From Alphaproteobacteria bacterium (GTDB lineage Bacteria > Pseudomonadota > Alphaproteobacteria > Caulobacterales > Maricaulaceae), in the NCBI GenBank assembly GCA_018222865.1, contig JAAEZM010000005.1, positions 1 to 64,000 of the forward strand: 64,000 nucleotides of DNA, given 5' to 3'. Numbering within the stretch: the stretch's first letter is position 1; each line of letters opens with the position of its first letter. This document shows, piece after piece, positions 49,002-59,150 of the stretch. A program made the translations under genes and the position numbers. Below the pieces are notes generated by a model. It was given only the letters and a program-made list of their open reading frames with translations. It did not search any database and was not told the origin of the DNA.

Positions 49002-51374
49002 TTAGAACCCTGTACGTGTGCTGAAGCGGAAGAATTCACGATGATCGTATTCCTCCGACATGATTGCTTCGGCGAAGTCAAACCGGACCGGCCCGAAGGG
49101 CGAGTCCCAGAAAATGCTGAGGCCAGCGGAGGCACGGAGGGCGAGATCGTCCACCGTGAACAGGCTGCCCGCAGCGCCTTCTGCGACCTGATCGACGGAG
49201 TCGAGCAGGCCGAGTGTGCCGAATTCGGTAAATAGTGCGCCACGAATACCATACTGCTCCGGAAGCCCCGTCGGGAAGGTCAACTCCAGAGCGCCAATTG
49301 CATAAAGCCGGCCACCCAGCGCATCACCGCGGACAATCTCGCCCGTTGTCGTGTCACGCCGAACATTACGGGGGCCGATACCACCGACTTCAAAACCGCG
49401 GAATGAGTTACCACCCTTGAAGAAACGGTCGTTAATACGGACGGATTCGCCGCCCCAGCCGATTGTGAATCCACTGTCGATGGCCAGGCTGGCGGTCCAG
49501 CCCGGAGCGATGCCCCGATAGAAATTGGCTCCCAGCTCAGTGCGTACATATCGCACATCACCGCCAACACCCGCCAGGTCCTGGCTCAAAGTGAAACGGA
49601 AACCGCGTGTCGGCTCGATCGGATCGTTCAGTCGGTTCCAGGCGAAAGTATAGCCGACAACAGAGGTCGTGCGGCGACCGGCCTGGCTCAGCAAGGCCGC
49701 GCTTTGGGCCGAGAAGACCCGAACATCGTCGTTTCGGAGCGTGTAACGAAGCTGAAGATTGGTTGATCCGGTTACGGGGAAGCCGAGACGCAAACTACCG
49801 CCAGTCGATTCTGTCTGGAACGCGGCTTCACTGATGAAGTCTGAATTGACCCGGAATAGATCGAAACCGGCGGCAAGGTTTCGATCAAGGAAACGCGGTT
49901 CGGTAAAGCGGATATCGATTGTTTCTCGCACCCCACTGACGGAAACGCGGAAACGCAGGAACTGGCCGCGACCTCGCAGATTGCGTTCAGAAATCGAGAA
50001 ATCGACCAAGAAGCTATCCGTAGAGGAGAAACCTGCACCAAAGGCGAGCTCACCTGTCGGCTGCTCCGTGACATCGACCGTCAGCCGTGCACGGTCCGGC
50101 GCGGAGCCAGGCGTCTCGGTGATCTCGACTTCCTCGAAGAAGCCCAGGCGGCGAACATTATTGCGCGAACGGTCAATGAGAACCCGGTTAAACGCATCGC
50201 CTTCAACGATGTTCAACTCGCGACGCACAACACGGTCAAGCGTCCGCGTATTGTTCACGATGTCGATCCGCTCGATATAAACCCGCGGGCCCTGATCAAT
50301 GACAAACTCAATATCAACCGTGCGCGTTTCCCGGTTACGGGTGGTCTGTGGGCGCACATTGACGAAGGCATAGCCCGACGCACCAGCTGCGAATGTCAGC
50401 GCATCGACAGAGCTTTCCAGCAAGGACGCGCGGTAAACATCGCCACTGCGAATAGGCAAGATGGCCTGGAGATACTCGTTGGAGAGCTCATCAATCTCGG
50501 AGCGAACCGTGACTTCACCAAAATTATAAACCTCACCCTCATCAATCGTGATGGTGATGTAGAAGTTTTCCTGGTCCGGCGTCAGCTCCGCCACGGAAGA
50601 GAGGACACGGAAGTTTGCATAACCTTGATCCTGGTAGAATTGGCGAAGCAATTCCCGATCATATTCCAGCCGGTCCGGGTCGTAGTTATCGTTGGAGCTG
50701 AAGAAGCGCCACCAGCGCGATTCCTGGGTTACCAATTCGCTGCGCAAACGACGGTCTGAGAAGTTTTCATTCCCGATGAAGTTGATCCGCGTCACACCTG
50801 TGACAGGACCTTCGGAAATCTCGAAGATCAGATCGACCCGGTTTTGCTCCTGCTCGATGATCATCGGCGTCACAGTTGCCGCGAAACGGCCCGAGCGACG
50901 ATAGACCTCGATAATGCGCTGAACATCTGACTGGATGCGTGCACGCGTGAAGATGGCGCGCGGCTGAGCCTGGATCTCGTCAGTGATCTTATCATCAGAG
51001 ATCGCGTTATTCCCTTCAAGGACCACGCGGTTGATGATCGGGTTCTCCTGGACGCGGACTATCAGGATCTCACCGCGATCCTCGATCTGAACATCGGAGA
51101 ACAGGCCGGTCGCAAACAGGGTCTGGATCGAAAGGTTGATGGACTGCGCATCAGCCACCTGCCCAGGCTGGATCAGCAGATAGGAGATCACAGTGTCGGC
51201 TTCGACACGCTGATTCCCCTCCACCAGGATCTGCCGGACGATAGCCGGTTGAGCCAGCAATTGCTGGGAAGCGGATACGTCAGCCTCCGAAGCACTATCG
51301 GATTGGGCTAACGCCCCGGCGGAAAGGCCGAGGGTCATCAAGGCTGCTAACAGCGTACGCAAAGCACTCACCAT
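49002..51374 (-). CDS. bamA: Outer-membrane protein assembly factor BamA
   Basis: 790 residues. A signal peptide (ALAQ) precedes five POTRA domains (about 40-420; e.g. IVRQILVEGNQRVEADTV) and the Omp85 beta-barrel, which ends in the aromatic FRFSTRTGF. The lid motif region includes FFKGGNSFRGFEVGG and GPRNVRRD. It inserts beta-barrel proteins in the outer membrane and is essential. It is co-directional with rseP (27 bases upstream). Confidence 0.97.
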   Translation of the reverse strand: MVSALRTLLAALMTLGLSAGALAQSDSASEADVSASQQLLAQPAIVRQILVEGNQRVEADTVISYLLIQPGQVADAQSINLSIQTLFATGLFSDVQIEDRGEILIVRVQENPIINRVVLEGNNAISDDKITDEIQAQPRAIFTRARIQSDVQRIIEVYRRSGRFAATVTPMIIEQEQNRVDLIFEISEGPVTGVTRINFIGNENFSDRRLRSELVTQESRWWRFFSSNDNYDPDRLEYDRELLRQFYQDQGYANFRVLSSVAELTPDQENFYITITIDEGEVYNFGEVTVRSEIDELSNEYLQAILPIRSGDVYRASLLESSVDALTFAAGASGYAFVNVRPQTTRNRETRTVDIEFVIDQGPRVYIERIDIVNNTRTLDRVVRRELNIVEGDAFNRVLIDRSRNNVRRLGFFEEVEITETPGSAPDRARLTVDVTEQPTGELAFGAGFSSTDSFLVDFSISERNLRGRGQFLRFRVSVSGVRETIDIRFTEPRFLDRNLAAGFDLFRVNSDFISEAAFQTESTGGSLRLGFPVTGSTNLQLRYTLRNDDVRVFSAQSAALLSQAGRRTTSVVGYTFAWNRLNDPIEPTRGFRFTLSQDLAGVGGDVRYVRTELGANFYRGIAPGWTASLAIDSGFTIGWGGESVRINDRFFKGGNSFRGFEVGGIGPRNVRRDTTTGEIVRGDALGGRLYAIGALELTFPTGLPEQYGIRGALFTEFGTLGLLDSVDQVAEGAAGSLFTVDDLALRASAGLSIFWDSPFGPVRFDFAEAIMSEEYDHREFFRFSTRTGF

Positions 51375-51401
51375 GGAAGATCGCCGCTTTCTGGTCCCCG
51401 G

Positions 51402-52850
51402 TCAGAAAAACTGACTGAGCTTGTAGTTAATATCGTTCCACGTGGCTAAAAGCATCATCCCGAGCACAAGTGCAAGCCCCAACTGAAAACCAATCGTCTG
51501 GGCTTTCATGCTGAGCGGGCGACGCGCCACTGCCTCATATGCGTAATACACCAAATGCCCGCCGTCGAGGATTGGAATCGGCAAGAGATTGACTAATCCC
51601 AGTCCGACGGAGAGATAGCCGGCTAACTGGATCAGGTTCAGGATCAGCAGGATAGCGCTTTCCGAGGCGTTTCTACCTGCCTCCACACTGCTCGACGCCG
51701 TTTGACCCGCTGCTTCCGCAATGCCCAACGGCCCGTTGAGTAATTCAGTGGAAGCTCTGCCAGTCACAATGTGACCGACATAACGCCCCGTCATGGAAAC
51801 AGCTGCCCAGGTCCGTTCCGCACCATGCATAACTGCACCAATCGGTCCGAACCGGTCCCGCTGCCAAATATTGCCGACGGTCCGCATTGAGATGCGTCCA
51901 TTCTGCATCACCGCCTCCGGAGCGGCCTCTGCATAATAGGGTAAGCTCGCATCGATGATGCTGCTGCGCCCCTCGCGCTCAATCTCAAAACGTAGAACAT
52001 CACCGTCTGCTGCGGCAACAGCATTGTCGATCTGATGCCAGGACAGAACCGGTTCACCGGACACACTTAGGATACGATCGCCGATCTGGAAACCGGCTGC
52101 CTCGGCAGCACCGCCCGCTTCCAACCGCCCAATGACCGGCTGCAGGAGCGCGCTGAGCCCAACTTGCCCCATACGCCGCGTGCCGCCGAAATTATCGACA
52201 ATCTCGGTCGCACGGGGCGCCACAGGCAGAATCAGGACTTCACCGCCGCGATCAATTTCGAAAGCCAGCTCTTGCCCCGGGCGCCAGATAACTTCCTGGG
52301 TGATGTCCTGAAAACTACTGATCGCCTTGCCATTGATTGACACAATGCGGTCGCCGGACTGGAAGCCCGCTTCCTCCGCAGGCGACCCGGGCAGTGTGTC
52401 GCCTACAAGGGCCGGATTGTGCTGCGGCCCGCCGATCACCATGGCCAGCAGTGCAAACACCAAAATGGCCAGAATGAAATTCGCGACCGGGCCAGCACCG
52501 GTGATAATTGAGCGCTGCCATACAGGTTTGAAATGATAGCACTTGTCTGCGTCCGCACCCATTTGCGCGCGCATCTGGTCAAGCTTTTCGCTGTCCGGCT
52601 CACTGGCCGCACCAGCATCGCCCAGGAAACGGACATAACCGCCCAGGGGGAAGGCCGCGACACGCCAAACCGTTCCGTGCTTATCCCGCCAGGAGAGCAG
52701 TGTCGGTCCGAAGCCAACTGAGAAGGCTTCCGCATGGACACCACACCAGCGACCGGCCCAGTAATGACCAAGCTCGTGGATCACCACGACGATGGAAATC
52801 ACAAAGCCGAAGGAAAAGACGGTCAGAAAGACGCTCTCGATCAAACCCAT
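51402..52850 (-). CDS. rseP: RseP site-2 protease
   Basis: 482 residues. The zinc motif HELGH at 25-29 lies in the first transmembrane helix, and the third ligand is in LLPIPILDGGH near the C-terminus. Two PDZ domains lie between (about 130-210 and 225-310). It cleaves anti-sigma factors and signal-peptide remnants in the membrane. The start MGLIESVFL fits the family. Confidence 0.96.
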   Translation of the reverse strand: MGLIESVFLTVFSFGFVISIVVVIHELGHYWAGRWCGVHAEAFSVGFGPTLLSWRDKHGTVWRVAAFPLGGYVRFLGDAGAASEPDSEKLDQMRAQMGADADKCYHFKPVWQRSIITGAGPVANFILAILVFALLAMVIGGPQHNPALVGDTLPGSPAEEAGFQSGDRIVSINGKAISSFQDITQEVIWRPGQELAFEIDRGGEVLILPVAPRATEIVDNFGGTRRMGQVGLSALLQPVIGRLEAGGAAEAAGFQIGDRILSVSGEPVLSWHQIDNAVAAADGDVLRFEIEREGRSSIIDASLPYYAEAAPEAVMQNGRISMRTVGNIWQRDRFGPIGAVMHGAERTWAAVSMTGRYVGHIVTGRASTELLNGPLGIAEAAGQTASSSVEAGRNASESAILLILNLIQLAGYLSVGLGLVNLLPIPILDGGHLVYYAYEAVARRPLSMKAQTIGFQLGLALVLGMMLLATWNDINYKLSQFF

Positions 52851-52864
52851 TGTGACTTCCTACT

Positions 52865-54052
52865 TCAAACTTGCGCTGGAATGGCCGCAATCAAATCGCG
52901 TGCCAGTATACGCGCCCGCGCATCAATTCGGTAAACATCGTCGAATGCTGTGAGCTTAGACGGTATTTCGTCATCCGCGACCGCTTTGCTCAGTACATCC
53001 TCAACACAGCCCGCAATATCGAGATAGCCGATGCGGTCTGCCAGAAATGCCTCAACCGCAATCTCATTGGCCGCATTCAACACAGCGGGGGCTGCTCCGC
53101 CGGCCTCGATGACCTGGCGTGCCAATCTAAGAGCCGGGAAGCGCTCCTCGCTCGGATTTTCAAAATCAAGACGCGCGAGTTTTGCGAGGTCGAGTGGTTC
53201 AACCGGTGCATCCAGTCGGTTAGGATATGCCAAAGCGTGCGCGATAGGTGTCCGCATGTCGGGCGAGCCTAGCTGCGCCAATACGCTCCCATCGCTGTAA
53301 TGAACCAATCCGTGCACAATGGATTGCGGATGGACCACGACATCAACTTGCTTGTGCGGCAGATCGAACAGCCAGCACGCCTCGATAACCTCGAGCCCCT
53401 TATTCATCATGGTCGCGCTGTCGATAGTGATTTTGGCGCCCATATCCCAAGTCGGGTGCGCTAAAGCGTCCTGGCGTGTTGCGCGGCGCATTTGCTCAAG
53501 TGACCACGACCGAAACGGGCCGCCTGAGGCCGTTAGTGTGATGGCTTGAATACGATCACGCTGATCATCGTCGAAGACCTGGAAGATAGCGTTATGCTCG
53601 CTGTCGACGGGTAGAAGCGCAGTTTCGCAGCGACGCGCTTCTTCCATGAACAAGGCGCCCGCGCACACCAGGCATTCCTTATTTGCAAAAGCCAGAGCAC
53701 TTCCCTGGCGCAGCGCATTCAAGGTCGGAGCAAGGCCCGCCGCACCCACGATTGCTGCCATAATCCAGTCGGCTGGACGCGCGCCGGCCTCAGCAACCGC
53801 CGCGTCTCCCAGTCCCACCTCGACACCCGATCCGGCCAGCGCCGACTTCAATTCATCCCCTTTACTCGCATCTGCGAGGGCGACGAATTCCGGGCGAAAT
53901 TTCAAAGCCAGCCTCGCCAGCTCCTTAACGTTGGCATTGGCAGTCAGAGCCACAATTTCATAGCGGCCTGGCTCTGCACGCTCGACGAGATCAAGCGTCG
54001 CAGCGCCGACAGAACCCGTGGCTCCGAGCACGCTGAGGCGGCGCGCACTCAT
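52865..54052 (-). CDS. dxr: 1-deoxy-D-xylulose 5-phosphate reductoisomerase
   Basis: 395 residues. First committed step of the MEP isoprenoid pathway. The NADPH motif is LGATGSVGAATL, with LPVDSEHNAIFQ, SGGPFR and MGAKITIDSATMMNKGLE further on. ATG 54052 overlaps the cdsA stop as ATGA; an upstream in-frame ATG (54061) is less likely. Lies between rseP and cdsA in the usual order. Confidence 0.96.
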   Translation of the reverse strand: MSARRLSVLGATGSVGAATLDLVERAEPGRYEIVALTANANVKELARLALKFRPEFVALADASKGDELKSALAGSGVEVGLGDAAVAEAGARPADWIMAAIVGAAGLAPTLNALRQGSALAFANKECLVCAGALFMEEARRCETALLPVDSEHNAIFQVFDDDQRDRIQAITLTASGGPFRSWSLEQMRRATRQDALAHPTWDMGAKITIDSATMMNKGLEVIEACWLFDLPHKQVDVVVHPQSIVHGLVHYSDGSVLAQLGSPDMRTPIAHALAYPNRLDAPVEPLDLAKLARLDFENPSEERFPALRLARQVIEAGGAAPAVLNAANEIAVEAFLADRIGYLDIAGCVEDVLSKAVADDEIPSKLTAFDDVYRIDARARILARDLIAAIPAQV

Positions 54053-54849
54053 CCTGCCCAACCCAAATCGATAAATCGCTGAATTAGAACGGCCGCAATA
54101 ACCGCAAGCATCAAAGCATCAACGCGATCAAGGACCCCGCCATGACCGGGGATCAAGGTCCCGGAGTCTTTAACGCCGAAGCTTCGCTTGAACAGCGACA
54201 TGGCTAGATCTCCCATCACCGACGCGGTCGCGACCACCCCGGCAAAAACCAGGACCGCAGCATCATCCAGACCGAAGAAACGCCCGGCCACCCATCCCGC
54301 ACCGATACCGGCCAAGACACCGGCCAGAAAACCTGACCAAGTCTTGTTCGGACTGGCTTGCGGGATCAGTTTAGGGCCACCGATCCATGTCCCGACAAGA
54401 TAAGCGAAACTATCCGCAGCCCAAACGACGGAAAACAGCAGCACGACAGCGGCCAGCCCATGCTCAGGCATGCTCCGCATTGCTGCGAGAAGCCCCGCAG
54501 ACAGAGAGACATAGAGCACACCGAGAACTTCAACCGACCAGCCGCGACGCCAGCGCTCAAGCCCCGACGCTGTCGTGCCCAAAGCGCCCCAAATCAGCGC
54601 GTCCTGAATGCTTGTCTGCCCTGCCAGCAAAACAGCACCGGAGGCCGTCGCACACGCGATCGCATAGGCGACGGGCGGCGCCTTTCGGTCTGACATCTGG
54701 ATCCACTCCCACGCCATGGCAGCAGCAAAGGCTGCGACCCAGGCGGTGAAAAACAGACCGCCAAGCCAGAGAAGGAGAACCGCTAGTGGACCGAGAATAA
54801 GCGCCGAGATTAGCCTGCGGCGAAAGACAGGGTCATGCCGCTCCGGCAT
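54049..54849 (-). CDS. cdsA: Phosphatidate cytidylyltransferase
   Basis: 266 residues with about seven transmembrane helices. The C-terminal signature SLFKRSFGVKDSGTLIPGHG with GVLDRVDAL is complete. It makes CDP-diacylglycerol for phospholipid synthesis. Start 54849 is chosen because GGAGGCGTGG precedes it; the longer reading is unlikely. It overlaps the end of uppS by 17 bases. Confidence 0.95.
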   Translation of the reverse strand: MPERHDPVFRRRLISALILGPLAVLLLWLGGLFFTAWVAAFAAAMAWEWIQMSDRKAPPVAYAIACATASGAVLLAGQTSIQDALIWGALGTTASGLERWRRGWSVEVLGVLYVSLSAGLLAAMRSMPEHGLAAVVLLFSVVWAADSFAYLVGTWIGGPKLIPQASPNKTWSGFLAGVLAGIGAGWVAGRFFGLDDAAVLVFAGVVATASVMGDLAMSLFKRSFGVKDSGTLIPGHGGVLDRVDALMLAVIAAVLIQRFIDLGWAG

Positions 54850-55579
54850 CCACGCCTCCATAACGACGTTCGCGGCGCGCAAACTCGTCGAGGGCATCGC
54901 GCAGATGCTTGGGTGTGAAATCAGGCCAAAGCACATCCATGAAAACAAGCTCCGCATAGGCAGCTTGCCACAACATGAAATTGGATATGCGTTGTTCGCC
55001 GCTGGTCCGGATCAAAAGATCGACATCGGGCAGCTCGGCGGTATCCAGCTCGCCCTCGAAAAGATCGAGCGAAACATCGTCTGGCTTTAATTCGCCGGCT
55101 TCAACGCGTTGAGCGAGCTTCTGGGTCGCTCGAACGATCTCATCCCGCCCGCCATAATTGAACGCGATATTGAGTGTGAAGCGCCGGTTTTCGCGGGTTC
55201 TGTGCTCGGCTTTTTCAATTATCTCGAGAATATCCTCATCGAGATCATCGCGTCGGCCGATGATCCGGATCCGCACGCCCCGGCCGTGCAGGCTTTCCAG
55301 ATCCGCCTGCACATAATGCTTCATGAGTTCGAAGAGCGCGCCGATCTCCGCCTTCGGACGATTCCAGTTCTCCGTCGAAAATGAGAAGACTGTGAGACAG
55401 GTTACCCCAAGATCACCCGCCGCTTGGACGGTCTCGCGAACTGCCTCCACGCCCCGACTATGGCCATAGGAACGAGGACGGTGGCGCTGTTTCGCCCAGC
55501 GACCATTGCCATCCATGATGATCGCAACATGGCGGGGAAGCGGGGCGCTTGCTGGCGCTATCGGAGCGTCCTCGCTCAT
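54833..55579 (-). CDS. uppS: Undecaprenyl diphosphate synthase
   Basis: 248 residues. It extends farnesyl diphosphate with cis double bonds to the C55 carrier of peptidoglycan and O-antigen. The catalytic Asp23 is in IIMDGNGRWAK. Also RPKAEIGALF, FNYGGRDEIV and the final DLLIRTSGEQRISNF. ATG at 55579 is preceded by a G-rich site (GTAGGGGG). Confidence 0.97.
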   Translation of the reverse strand: MSEDAPIAPASAPLPRHVAIIMDGNGRWAKQRHRPRSYGHSRGVEAVRETVQAAGDLGVTCLTVFSFSTENWNRPKAEIGALFELMKHYVQADLESLHGRGVRIRIIGRRDDLDEDILEIIEKAEHRTRENRRFTLNIAFNYGGRDEIVRATQKLAQRVEAGELKPDDVSLDLFEGELDTAELPDVDLLIRTSGEQRISNFMLWQAAYAELVFMDVLWPDFTPKHLRDALDEFARRERRYGGVDAGAA

Positions 55580-55608
55580 TTCAACCCCCTACGGCAATCC
55601 GCGAAGGA

Positions 55609-56175
55609 TCAGACCTGCATGATTTCTTCTTGTTTTTTCTTCAGAGCATCATCGATGGTCTTGATCGTCGCATCGGTCAGTTTCTGAACATCATCAGCAA
55701 AAGCTTTGTGCTCATCTTCTGAGATGACGCCTTCCTTTTCCATCTTTTTCAGCGCTTCCATACCGTCACGGCGAACATTGCGCACCGCGACGCGCGCGTT
55801 TTCCGCGTAACCGCCAGCCAGTTTAGCGATTTCAGCACGACGCTCCTCATTGAGAGGAGGAATCGGAATGCGCAGCAATTGTCCGTCAACCACTGGGTTC
55901 AGACCAAGCGCAGAATTACGAATGGCTTTATCGACGGCCGCGACCATGCCCTTATCCCACACCTGCACAGAAATCATGCGCGGCTCCGGAACGGAAACGG
56001 TACCAACCTGGTTCATCGGCGTCGGGGATCCATAGGCATCAACCTTGATCGGATCGAGCAAGGATGCGCTCGCACGGCCCGTGCGAAGACCGCCGAATTC
56101 TTTCTTCACCGAGTCTACGGCACCATCCATACGGCGCTTAAGATCGTCTTCGTCGAAATCGATATCATCGCTCAT
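55609..56175 (-). CDS. frr: Ribosome recycling factor
   Basis: 188 residues. Two long helices and a small beta domain: [22 protein letters not shown] (residues 15-36, quoted in part), [11 protein letters not shown] and RISIP replaced by [12 protein letters not shown]. It splits post-termination ribosomes with EF-G. GGGGAGA precedes the ATG; 35 bases separate it from pyrH. Confidence 0.97.
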   Translation of the reverse strand: MSDDIDFDEDDLKRRMDGAVDSVKKEFGGLRTGRASASLLDPIKVDAYGSPTPMNQVGTVSVPEPRMISVQVWDKGMVAAVDKAIRNSALGLNPVVDGQLLRIPIPPLNEERRAEIAKLAGGYAENARVAVRNVRRDGMEALKKMEKEGVISEDEHKAFADDVQKLTDATIKTIDDALKKKQEEIMQV

Positions 56176-56210
56176 CGATCATCTCCCCACTAATCAAAAA
56201 TCGGACGGAT

Positions 56211-56984
56211 TTAGGCGTCCGCAGGAGGCTTCATCTTGCCGATCATGGTGCAGACACCCTGCCCGCTCAGCACTTTGGCAAGACCGCCTTGTTCGTGAAT
56301 ATTAAAGACCACAATCGGGATCGCGTTCTCGCGCATCAAAGTGACGGCTGACGCATCCATCACTTTCAGGTCACGCGTGAGAACGTCGAGATAATCCAAT
56401 TGCTCATAGCGTTCAGCATCAGGATTGGTGCGCGGATCATCGCTATAGACACCATCAACCTGCGTGCCCTTGAACAGGGCATCACAGCCCATCTCCGCTG
56501 CGCGCAATGCAGCGGCTGTATCGGTTGTGAAGAAGGGATTGCCAGTGCCCGCCGCAAAGATGACAACACGGCCCTTTTCCATGTGACGCGTCGCACGGCG
56601 GCGGATATAGGGTTCGCACACCGTCGTCATGGGAATGGCAGATTGAACACGGGTTTGAACGCCGATCTGCTCGAGCGCAGTCTGCATCGCCAGAGCGTTC
56701 ATCACCGTTGCCAGCATGCCCATATAATCGGCGGCCGCGCGGTCCATGCCCTTGGCGGCACCGGACAGTCCGCGGAAGATATTCCCTCCACCGATGACGA
56801 GACACATCTCGACGCCGGCTTCAACAGCTTCTGCGACTTCTTTGGCAATTCGGTCGGCGGTTTCGATGTCGATCCCATATTGCTGGGATCCCATCAAAGC
56901 TTCACCGGAAACCTTGAGAAGAACCCGCCGGAAACGGGGCGGGTTCGGAGCGCCTGACGGCGTGGATGGATCTGAATCAGTCAC
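56211..56984 (-). CDS. pyrH: UMP kinase
   Basis: 257 residues from a GTG at 56984. Amino-acid-kinase fold: [23 protein letters not shown] and [20 protein letters not shown]. It phosphorylates UMP to UDP. The 267-residue reading starting at 57014 would begin inside the tsf terminator hairpin, so I prefer the later GTG, although no clear ribosome site is seen there. Confidence 0.93.
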   Translation of the reverse strand: MTDSDPSTPSGAPNPPRFRRVLLKVSGEALMGSQQYGIDIETADRIAKEVAEAVEAGVEMCLVIGGGNIFRGLSGAAKGMDRAAADYMGMLATVMNALAMQTALEQIGVQTRVQSAIPMTTVCEPYIRRRATRHMEKGRVVIFAAGTGNPFFTTDTAAALRAAEMGCDALFKGTQVDGVYSDDPRTNPDAERYEQLDYLDVLTRDLKVMDASAVTLMRENAIPIVVFNIHEQGGLAKVLSGQGVCTMIGKMKPPADA

Positions 56985-56996
56985 GGTCTGGCAGCA

Positions 56997-57031
56997 TATA
57001 GAAAGCGCCGGCACTTAAGAAGTGCCGGCGC
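56997..57031 (-). terminator. Hairpin between tsf and pyrH, likely terminator or attenuator
   Basis: A perfect 12-base stem, GCGCCGGCACTT and AAGTGCCGGCGC with a 3-base loop (57005-57031), starts 11 bases after the tsf stop. On the minus strand it is followed by TTTCTATA, a weak T-run. It should end most rpsB-tsf transcripts before pyrH. Confidence 0.7.
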
Positions 57032-57042
57032 GGAATAAACAT

Positions 57043-57978
57043 TTAGGCTTGGCCGGTGGCAGCAGCGACTTCAGCAGCGAAGTCTTCTTGCTTTTTCTCG
57101 ACGCCTTCGCCGAGAGCCGTCCGGACAAATCCGGTAATCTCAACCGGAGCACCAAGCTCTTTGGACGCATCAGCGAGGACTTCCTCGATGGTTTTGTCCG
57201 GGTCCATAACGAAGGATTGCTTCAGCAGAACAACCTCTTCGAAGAATTTGCGCATACGGCCTTCAACCATCTTCTCGATGATTTGTTCCGGCTTGCCAGA
57301 GGCGCGCGCCTGCTCAGCGAAGACATTGCGCTCCTTGTCAGCAATCGCACTGTCGACACCGTCAATATCAACGGCAACGGCAACGGACGGAGAACCAGCC
57401 GCAACGTGCATGGCAATCTTGCGACCCAGTTCAGCGAGCTTGCCCGCATCACCTTCAGACTTGAGACCGACGAGAACGCCCAGAGCGCCCATATCATCAG
57501 CCGCTGCATTGTGAACATAGGATGCAACAACACCCGGCTCAGCGGTCACAACAGCGGTACGGCGGAGCGACATGTTCTCGCCGATCGTTGCGATCAGATC
57601 CGTGAGCTTGGCATCGACAGAAACGCCGCCCGGCAGTTCAGCCGTTTTGAGCGCTTCAACATCGCCATTCGTGGTCAGTGCCAGAGCAGCGATGTCTTTA
57701 ACGGCAGCCTGGAAGGTTTCGTTGCGCGCAACGAAGTCCGTTTCAGAGTTCACTTCAACAACAGCGCCCGTGGAACCGGAGGTCGCAACAGCAACCAGGC
57801 CTTCCGCAGCAACGCGGTCAGCTTTTTTCGCAGCCTTTGACAGACCCTTTTTGCGCAGCCAGTCGACGGCTGCTTCAAAATCGCCGTCCGTTTCGTTCAG
57901 CGCCTTTTTGCAGTCCATCATGCCTACGCCGGTTTTTTCGCGCAGTTCTTTAACGAGTGCAGCAGTAATCGCGGCCAT
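57043..57978 (-). CDS. tsf: Elongation factor Ts
   Basis: 311 residues. N-terminal UBA-like domain ([20 protein letters not shown]) with the TDGDFE region, followed by the core ([12 protein letters not shown]). It regenerates EF-Tu-GTP. It follows rpsB by 30 bases, the universal rpsB-tsf pair, and ends with the strong hairpin. Confidence 0.97.
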   Translation of the reverse strand: MAAITAALVKELREKTGVGMMDCKKALNETDGDFEAAVDWLRKKGLSKAAKKADRVAAEGLVAVATSGSTGAVVEVNSETDFVARNETFQAAVKDIAALALTTNGDVEALKTAELPGGVSVDAKLTDLIATIGENMSLRRTAVVTAEPGVVASYVHNAAADDMGALGVLVGLKSEGDAGKLAELGRKIAMHVAAGSPSVAVAVDIDGVDSAIADKERNVFAEQARASGKPEQIIEKMVEGRMRKFFEEVVLLKQSFVMDPDKTIEEVLADASKELGAPVEITGFVRTALGEGVEKKQEDFAAEVAAATGQA

Positions 57979-58008
57979 CTTCGTCTCCTGGGGGTTTGAA
58001 TTCGGAGC

Positions 58009-58872
58009 TTACGCTTCGGTGTTTTCAGATTCGGACGACGCTTCCGTGGCAGTTTCCACAGCTTCGTCAGCCGGAGCAGCTTCAGTTTCAGCGGCTTCCG
58101 CCGGTGCTTCGTCACCACCCTCGATGAGGGCTTCGATCGGAGCATCAGCTTCACCCAGATCAACGCCCATCGCCAGCTGGCTGTCGGCCATGCCGTCGAG
58201 CACAGCGTCAGCAATCAGGTCGCAATAGAGCGAAAGAGCACGGGACGCATCGTCATTGCCCGGGATCGGCAGATCGATCGGATCCGGGTCGCAATTCGTG
58301 TCGACAATCGCAACAACCGGGATACCCAACTTCTTGGCTTCCTGGATGGCGATGCTTTCCTTGTTCGTGTCGATCACGAACATCAGATCCGGCGTACCGC
58401 CCATATCCTTGATACCGCCGAGAGAGCGCTCGAGCTTGTCGCGTTCGCGCGTCAGCATCAGCTGCTCTTTCTTGGTCAGACCGTCGAGGCCGCCATCGTT
58501 TTCGAACATGGCTTCCAGCTCGCGCAGACGCGCGATGGAATTGGAGATGGTCCGCCAATTCGTCAGCGTGCCGCCCAGCCAGCGCTGGTTCATGTAGTAT
58601 TGTGCGCAGCGAGATGCAGCCTGAGCGACCGGTTCGGACGCCTGGCGCTTCGTACCGACGAAGAGAACACGACCACCCTTGGCAGCGGTTTCGCGCACTT
58701 TCACCAGGGCCTGGTGCAGCAGCGGGACCGTCTGGGACAGGTCGATAATGTGAATATTGGAGCGTTCGCCGAAGATGTAGTCTTTCATCTTCGGGTTCCA
58801 GCGGTGGGTCTGGTGTCCGAAGTGACAACCAGCTTCAAGCAGCTGGCGCATGCTGAATTCAGGGAGAGCCAT
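58009..58872 (-). CDS. rpsB: 30S ribosomal protein S2
   Basis: 287 residues. It begins [20 protein letters not shown] and contains [21 protein letters not shown]. The core is followed by a C-terminal extension of about 40 residues of Ala, Glu, Thr and Ser, common in alphaproteobacteria but variable. ATG 58872 has AAAGGAT upstream; the long extension to 59016 is non-coding leader. It heads the rpsB-tsf operon. Confidence 0.97.
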   Translation of the reverse strand: MALPEFSMRQLLEAGCHFGHQTHRWNPKMKDYIFGERSNIHIIDLSQTVPLLHQALVKVRETAAKGGRVLFVGTKRQASEPVAQAASRCAQYYMNQRWLGGTLTNWRTISNSIARLRELEAMFENDGGLDGLTKKEQLMLTRERDKLERSLGGIKDMGGTPDLMFVIDTNKESIAIQEAKKLGIPVVAIVDTNCDPDPIDLPIPGNDDASRALSLYCDLIADAVLDGMADSQLAMGVDLGEADAPIEALIEGGDEAPAEAAETEAAPADEAVETATEASSESENTEA

Positions 58873-58898
58873 CGATGTATCCTTTTCCGGTTGGCCTC

Positions 58899-58972
58899 CA
58901 CGGAGCGGAGTCGGTTGTCCCAAAGGGACAAATCCGACACCGGAACGGCGGGTAATCCACCGGAGCTCCGTG
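58899..58972 (-). promoter_or_regulatory. Structured rpsB mRNA leader
   Basis: An outer 8-base stem (CACGGAGC 58899-58906 with GCTCCGTG 58965-58972) encloses an inner hairpin, GTCGG-TTGTCCC-AAA-GGGACAA-AT-CCGAC (58910-58938). The structure ends 26 bases before the rpsB ATG. rpsB leaders are autoregulated by S2 in other proteobacteria, so this is a plausible counterpart; it is not a match I can confirm. Confidence 0.5.
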
Positions 58973-58987
58973 TGCGTGATGGCGCGC

Positions 58988-59016
58988 GATATACGCCCGT
59001 CTTGCGCGCTTGGCAA
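58988..59016 (-). promoter_or_regulatory. Predicted rpsB promoter
   Basis: On the minus strand TTGCCA (59011-59016) and TATATC (58988-58993) are 17 bases apart, a fair sigma-70 pair. It would give a leader of about 108 bases that contains the structured element. Confidence 0.45.
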
Positions 59017-59150
59017 GCCATGCTGTGCTTAGTCAATGCAGGCGTTCGAGAATTAACCTACCCGCCTCATCGCCCCGCTCGCCCATGGAAGGCCAAGCGT
59101 GTCACCGCTCGCCTTGGATACTGGCAGGCGCGCGTTGAGCACATTCCAGA

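Noticed and set aside
56985-57014. Start of pyrH at 57014
   Set aside because: It begins inside the tsf terminator hairpin; the GTG at 56984 gives the usual protein length.
58873-59016. Longer rpsB reading adding 48 residues
   Set aside because: The extra part is the structured mRNA leader. [15 protein letters not shown] is the invariant S2 start and has a ribosome site.
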